Source: Rhodeus uyekii | Lineage: Eukaryota > Chordata > Actinopteri > Cypriniformes > Acheilognathidae | Assembly: GCA_037043235.1 (NCBI GenBank) | Contig: JAWRVZ010000089.1 | Location: 2,390,501-2,454,500, forward strand | Length of the DNA: 64,000 bases | Reading direction: 5' to 3' | In this document: one piece after another, positions 58,801 to 64,000 of the stretch | Layout: every line of letters begins with the position of its first letter | Position numbering within the stretch: position 1 is the first letter of the stretch | Notes under the pieces: model-generated | Databases searched by the model: none | What the model was told of the DNA's origin: nothing | What the model saw: the letters and a program-made list of their open reading frames with translations, nothing else | Program-made: the position numbers and the translations under genes

Positions 58801-61800
58801 GCCTAGGACCTCAATACATTGCAGATATGCTCATAGAATATAAACCTAACAGATCACTAAGATCATCAGGATCAAGTCACTTAGTAATACCCAGGGTTCA
58901 CTCAAAGGAAGGAGAGTCTGCTTTTAGCTGTTACGCCAGCCGCAGCTGGAACCAGCTTCCAGAAGAGATCAGGTGTGCTCCAACAGTAGCCACATTCAAA
59001 TCAAAACTCAAAACACATCTTTTTACCTATGCATTTGCAGATGCATGTCCGAACTGTTTGCATTTTATTTTATACGTATTATCTTTTTATTCTTTTAATC
59101 ATTTTTAATGTTTTACTTTTATCATTCTTCTTTATGTAAAGCACTTTGAATTACCATTGTGTATGAAATGTGCTATACAAATAAACTTGCCTTGCCTTGC
59201 CTTGCCTAATGCCCAGAAAGGTTGAACCTCATTGGTTCTTGCTGAAGCTCAAACGTGCTGCGTAACACAAGAATGAACCTCATTGGTTCTTGCTGAAGGT
59301 CAAATGTGCTGCGTAACACAAGAATGAACCTCATTGGTTCTTGCTGAAGGTCAAACGTGCTGCGTAACACCAGAATGAACCTCATTGGTTCTTGCTGAAG
59401 GTCAAACGTGACGCGTAACACGAGAATGAACCTCATTGGTTCTTGCTGAAGGTCAAACGTGCTGCGTAACACCAGAATGAACCTCATTGGTTCTTGCTGA
59501 AGGTCAAACGTGACGCGTAACACGAGAATGAACCTCATTGGTTCTTGCTGAAGGTCAAACGTGATGCATAACACCAGAATTAACCTCATTGGTTCTTGCT
59601 GAAGGTCAAACGTGCTGCGTAAAACCAGAATTAACCTCATTGGTTCTTGCTGAAGGTCAAACGTGACGCGTAACACGAGAATGAACCTCATTGGTTCTTG
59701 CTGAAGGTCAAACGTGACGCGTAACACGAGAATGAACCTCATTGGTTCTTGCTGAAGGTCAAACGTGATGCATAACACCAGAATTAACCTCATTGGTTCT
59801 TGCTGAAGGTCAAACGTGCTGCGTAACACCAGAATGAACCTCATTGGTTCTTGCTGAAGGTCAAACGTGACACGTAACACGAGAATGAACCTCATTGGTT
59901 CTTGCTGAAGGTCAAACGTGATGCATAACACCAGAATTAACCTCATTGGTTCTTGCTGAAGGTCAAACGTGCTGCGTAACACCAGAATTAACCTCATTGG
60001 TTCTTGCTGAAGGTCAAACGTGTTGCGTAAAACCAGAATTAACCTCATTGGTTCTTGCTGAAGGTCAAACGTGACGCGTAACACGAGAATGAACCTCATT
60101 GGTTCTTGCTGAAGGTCAAACGTGACGCGTAACACGAGAATGAACCTCATTGGTTCTTGCTGAAGGTCAAACGTGATGCATAACACCAGAATTAACCTCA
60201 TTGGTTCTTGCTGAAGGTCAAACGTGCTGCGTAACACCAGAATGAACCTCATTGGTTCTTGCTGAAGGTCAAACGTGACACGTAGTAACATGAGAATGAA
60301 CCTCATTGGTTCTTGCTGAAGGTCAAATGTGATGCGTGACACGAGAATGAACCTCTTTGGTTCTTGCTGAAGGTCAAATGTGACGCGTAACACGAGAATG
60401 AACCTCATTGGTTCTTGCTGAAGGTCAAACGTGCTGCGTAACACGAGAATAAACCTCATTGGTTCTTGCTGAAGGTCAAATGTGATGCGTAACACGAGAA
60501 TGAACCTCATTGGTTCTTGCTGAAGGTCAAACGTGTTGCGTAACACCAGAATGAACCTCATTGGTTCTTGCTGAGGGTCAAACGTGACGCGTAACACGAG
60601 AATGAACCTCATTGGTTCTTGCTGAAGGTCAAACGTGATGCGTAACATAAGAATGAACCTCATTGGTATTCCTGATGAGTGAGTTGTTGATTTTTATATG
60701 TGAATAAAAGCCTAAATCCACACTGTTCTTTATATTAAGCAATTGTGTCTCTTCAGAAAATATGGACTAAACCGCTCAATTCATGTGGATTATTTTCATG
60801 AACTCTTTGAAGCATTGAAGTGGTAGTCGTGTAACTAGACAGAAATCTCTCAAGAATCCAAAAGATCTTCATTTGTGTTCCAAAGATGAACAAAAGCCTT
60901 ACGGGAAGGACATGAGGGCGAGTAATTAATGCAGAACTCTTTAATGCCATCTTGTAAACAGGGTGGTTTTTTTTTTCATTGTTTCTTAATTAGTTTTTCC
61001 AATCATTAAAAAACTGTAAATGCCCAGTGTAGTTTCTCAGCAGATCATCACCTGCAGACTCTCCTCTCTGAGGTCGTTGACTTCCTGTTGGTGGTGTCGG
61101 TTCTGGTCCTCCAGGTCCGCATAAGCTTGCTGGTTCTCCCTGCGCAGCGCCTCGATCTGAAGAACCAGGATGTGTCTCTCTCTGCGCAGGAATGACATCT
61201 CCCCCTCTACACCACCCACCTGTGGACAGGACGGAGACGCAGTCACATGACCATGATTTTGAGATCTTTTTCTAATGTTATTTCTTACATGTTGCCTCTC
61301 TCACCTGCTCCTCTTGTAGTTCTCTCTCCATCTTCATCAGTTCGTCCTCGATCAGACTTTCGTGAGTCTCTCTCAGTCTCATTCTGCGCTCCAAGAGTTT
61401 CTCATGAACCACCTGAGAGACAAACTCATTCTCACACCTGCTGTGAGTTAAAATACCTGTTGTGCTGCTTTACATCAGCCTTAAACATGTTTTGTGTAAT
61501 ATGTTATTAGAGGTATGGTAACACTTTACAATAAGGTCCCATCAGGTAATGCGATTTAATGTATTAACTCGAATGAATAGTGGTTGAATGTTTCTGGTTG
61601 AGTTTCTTTCTCCTGATTGGTCACTCACCATGCTAGTGGCGTGTGATTGGTCAGATTCTCTGTGTGTCTCCTGTACTCTGATCTCCTCTTTCTGAAGTTG
61701 TTCTTTCAGCTGCCTGATGCGGTTCATCCTCTCTTGATTCCTCTGAATACTGGTCCTGCCCTCTGGAACCATCATCACCATCAACATCAACATCATCATG

Positions 61801-63921
61801 TTAGTGCGAGAATGTAAATTCCCTCCAATAATCCGACAGGGACAAATTGTCCCCCAATATTTGATATTATTTATGTTTTCATTCAGGGAGATTAACTAAA
61901 TTGTTAACTAAAACTATTAAAAACATTTTGTTAATTGATAAAGTTAAACTAGAGAATAAAGTTCGTCGAGACAAACTTTAGAAGTTGGCTTGAGAAAGTC
62001 CGACCAGAAACCTTAAATTTAGCGTGTTGGTAGCACAATTTAACATTAACTACGAAGTTGCTGCCATGAATGATCAGAAACTAACAGGTTGCTAAGGTGT
62101 TCTGGGTGGTTGCTAGGTTATCCAGAGTTGTTGCTAGGCTGTTGCTAGGGTATCCGGGTTGTTGCTTGGATGTTACTTGGTGGTTGCTAGGTGTCCTGGG
62201 TGGTTTCTATGGAATTCATAGCATTATTTAACACTTAGTCAATCACTATTAGCATGTAGCTATTCACTGCACTGGAAGTCCTGTTTGCTAGCATGAGTCA
62301 ATAGAGCCAACCACCATGTCTCTACAATGCTCGGATCCAGAGATATAGGTCTGGCTAAATGGTTGCTAGGGTACTTTGTTTGGTTGCTAGGTTGTGGCTT
62401 GATAGCTCCATAGTGATTCTGAGACACTCATCGGTTGCCTAAGTAAATTGAACCCTCCCCCTTGAGTCTACAATATTGTGATGCAGAGTTATGTTCAATA
62501 CAAAATCCCTAGGCAAGTTACTATGAAACATGAAGGGAATGAAACAGTAAGTGCAAACACTTCCTGTTTCCTGTCCTTCACCAAATTAGGTTTGAAAGGA
62601 TTAGAAATATTAGGTAGAATGGCAGCATCACTGATTCTCATTGGATTAGAAACTGTTGATAGAGCAGCTCCTGCACTGACTCTCATGAGCCAACTTAATA
62701 CAATTATATATAAATATTAGGGATGCACCGGATAGCAATTTTTATTATCCGGCGGGAACCGGATAGTTCCAGATATCAAATTAACTATTCGGCAGGAACC
62801 GGAAACCGGAACCGGATATCAGCGGATATATGGATACTTGTTGCACCACAGCCAATTTTTTGTGTGTTTACAGTTTAGACTACAGTGTAAATAAAAATGT
62901 GTTATGCCCTGTGTTTGTTGTTGTTTTTGACACACTACATAGCCCGTCAGCTAGCAGAGGTAAAAAATACTTGGTGTACATGACAAAGTAGTTCTTAGTC
63001 TTAGTCGACTTTGTTGGGTTTTTCTTTAATAATGAATATTTTTTTTAAAAAAATTACAAATTCAGCTCCCAAAAAAATTATTATACAAGATATTTTTGTT
63101 GGGTTCCCCCAAATTCCGGTCCTTACTTACGATTTAATCAGTTTAGCATTGAACTTCATGAAGATCAGTTTTTCTGCATTATCAGGGAGAAGTCGCGATC
63201 GATGTTCAGTAATGATCCCTCTAGCTGAAAATAATCCCAAACGACGCTAAATTTACGCAACGACATTGTTGTTTTTGTTTGTATCCAAAAGGGCGGCTGA
63301 ACTAAATTAAACTAATAACCGAAAGTGACCGAGCAATATCCGGTACCTGGTACCATTTCGACCGGAACCGGATATCCGGTACATCCCTAATAAATATTAG
63401 ATGAAAAACTTGAAAAGGATGTTGCATTTTTTTTAAATGTTGCCTCATCAACAAAATGAAATAAGTTGAAGCACCAAATCGCTGGAAAACTTGCTTCTAT
63501 TTTAAGAAAAATGTGTACCGAAACATTTAATATTTGACAGCTGTAATGACAGAAAGTAAGTCGCTGATTGTAATATCCAGTGGTGCAAACTATTCAAGGT
63601 CCTTAATTGAAAAGCCCGTATCATTTATTAATTTAAGGCAGTTTGTAATTGAAAGTGAGACAGGAGATTTTAACACAGTCATTTGTATATCAGGCATAGC
63701 AAATATTATACAATACATATAAATAAATACAAAATGTTATTTGCATATCCCATATTTCTTTCATTCCTTGAGTAAAAGGAAGTGGAAGCATCTCCCTCAA
63801 CCCAAAGAAAAGAAAATGTACCGCTAATATGCATCTCCATTTCCTGTCTGAGCAGCTCCTGCAGATCGCTCTTCCTTTCTGCTGTCTCACACACCTCTTC
63901 AGCTCTGCCTCCATCAGTCAC
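55897..63921 (-). CDS. Unrecognised coiled-coil protein, C-terminal 226 residues (partial)
   Basis: Five exons, 5' to 3' on the minus strand: 63921-63822, 61762-61629, 61412-61305, 61219-61052, 56067-55897 (including stop). All have GT-AG signals, and the phases fit (0, 1, 0, 0, 0 at the exon starts). The product is almost entirely charged heptad-type helix: RMNRIRQLKEQLQKEEIRVQ, then RRMRLRETHE, RERHILVLQIEALRRENQQ and FREVLEEQRRMSEGRYRAL. It ends in IQQLRKAHIPTE. No catalytic or metal-binding motif is visible. The upstream exons lie beyond the window. The 4984-bp last intron holds an L2-like LINE and a 51-bp minisatellite. A minus-strand poly(A) signal (TTTATT on plus) lies at 55687-55692. 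I do not recognise the family; a structural or cytoskeletal role is only suggested by the coiled coil. Confidence 0.8.
56190..59206 (+). mobile_element. L2-like LINE with an uninterrupted endonuclease/reverse-transcriptase ORF
   Basis: The ORF 56190-59108 (972 codons, start possibly at the next Met) has no stop or frameshift. The N-terminal part is an apurinic-type endonuclease: LALLNIRSLKNK, LLNETWL, VIYRPPK, ITGDFNIH and SDHF. The central part is a reverse transcriptase: YRPISNLPF, LLDLSAAFDTIDH, GVPQGSILAPLLF and YADDTQIYL. The C-terminus has LHWLPV and SRSWNQLP. The 3' end reads TATGTAAAGCACTTTGAATT, then a TTGCC-repeat tail (about 59187-59206), typical of the L2 clade in fish. Any ORF1 upstream is absent, so it is either ORF2-only or 5'-truncated. 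It is inserted antisense to the coiled-coil gene. Confidence 0.92.
59218..60668. repeat. 51-bp minisatellite, about 28 copies
   Basis: The unit contains GAACCTCATTGGTTCTTGC followed by TGAAGGTCAAACGTG and a variable six-base core (CTGCGT, ACGCGT, ATGCAT) with AACACSAGAA. The 51-bp period is a multiple of three, so one minus-strand frame stays open for 485 codons as a 17-residue repeat. Variants are arranged in a higher-order pattern of eight units: units 8-13 repeat as units 16-21. Each unit has an inverted CCAAT (ATTGG). It starts immediately after the LINE tail, in the last intron of the coiled-coil gene. Confidence 0.95.
62088..62410. repeat. GGTTGCTAGGT-type degenerate repeat
   Basis: At least nine occurrences of GTTGCTAGG/GTTGCTTGG words spaced irregularly (62101, 62119, 62140, 62151, 62183, 62362, 62384), in the intron between exons 63822-63921 and 61629-61762. 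It is a dispersed non-coding repeat common in fish DNA. Confidence 0.65.
62718..63389. mobile_element. 672-bp hAT-type miniature transposon
   Basis: The ends TAGGGATGCACCGGA and TCCGGTACATCCCTA are inverted. The element is flanked by a perfect 8-bp duplication, ATAAATAT (62710-62717 and 63390-63397), as expected for hAT. Subterminal ACCGGATA/TATCCGGT motifs are repeated several times on both sides. No transposase. Confidence 0.92.
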
Positions 63922-64000
63922 CTACAACACACACACACACACACACCAGATATGAACTCCAGCAGCATATTTCACACAAACAACATATCTTGGTTGATAG

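Noticed and set aside
59206..60663. 485-codon minus-strand ORF as a repeat protein gene
   Set aside because: It is explained by a 51-bp satellite whose period is a multiple of three. There is no start context, splice support or non-repeat domain.
59218..60668. CRISPR-like regular array
   Set aside because: The units are contiguous with no unique spacers, and the locus is vertebrate. The 21-bp array at 45250-45430 is rejected for the same reason.

Overview
The window is from a ray-finned fish, most likely a cypriniform. The genes have short exons with canonical GT-AG introns and are close relatives of mammalian genes. The introns hold Tc1-like, Tigger-like and hAT-type DNA transposons, tRNA- and 5S-derived SINEs, an L2-like LINE and short palindromic elements of kinds common in zebrafish and carp. 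The species assignment is an inference from repeat content.

Layout. (1) 558-1636, plus strand: the last two coding exons of pdgfrb. (2) 6203-26848, plus strand: a complete 21-exon csf1r (979 codons), tandem to pdgfrb as in other vertebrates. (3) 29811-46118, minus strand: a complete hmgxb3 (20 coding exons, 1234 codons) converging on csf1r, with a probable non-coding first exon near 48.04-48.2 kb. (4) 48864-53066, plus strand: slc35a4, head-to-head with hmgxb3. It has a three-exon upstream ORF for a 104-residue microprotein (48864-51093) followed by the 318-residue transporter ORF (52110-53066). (5) 55897-63921, minus strand: the 3' five exons of an unrecognised coiled-coil gene, one intron of which holds an uninterrupted L2-like LINE ORF (972 codons) and a 51-bp minisatellite.

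How the genes relate. pdgfrb and csf1r are neighbouring class III receptor tyrosine kinases. hmgxb3 next to csf1r matches the human 5q32 order. hmgxb3 and slc35a4 appear to share a divergent promoter, which contains three tandem modules of about 87 bp, each with an inverted CCAAT box and two with a perfect CACGTG E-box. The exon models were built by hand from splice signals and codon phase. Every internal junction given for csf1r and hmgxb3 is phase-consistent, and the product lengths are close to the human proteins.

Points most worth following up: the two-protein slc35a4 locus; the triplicated CCAAT/E-box promoter; a 73-bp minisatellite that copies the end and 5' splice site of the csf1r transmembrane exon; the 51-bp satellite; a TIR element carrying a zinc-finger ORF; and nested transposons with readable target-site duplications.
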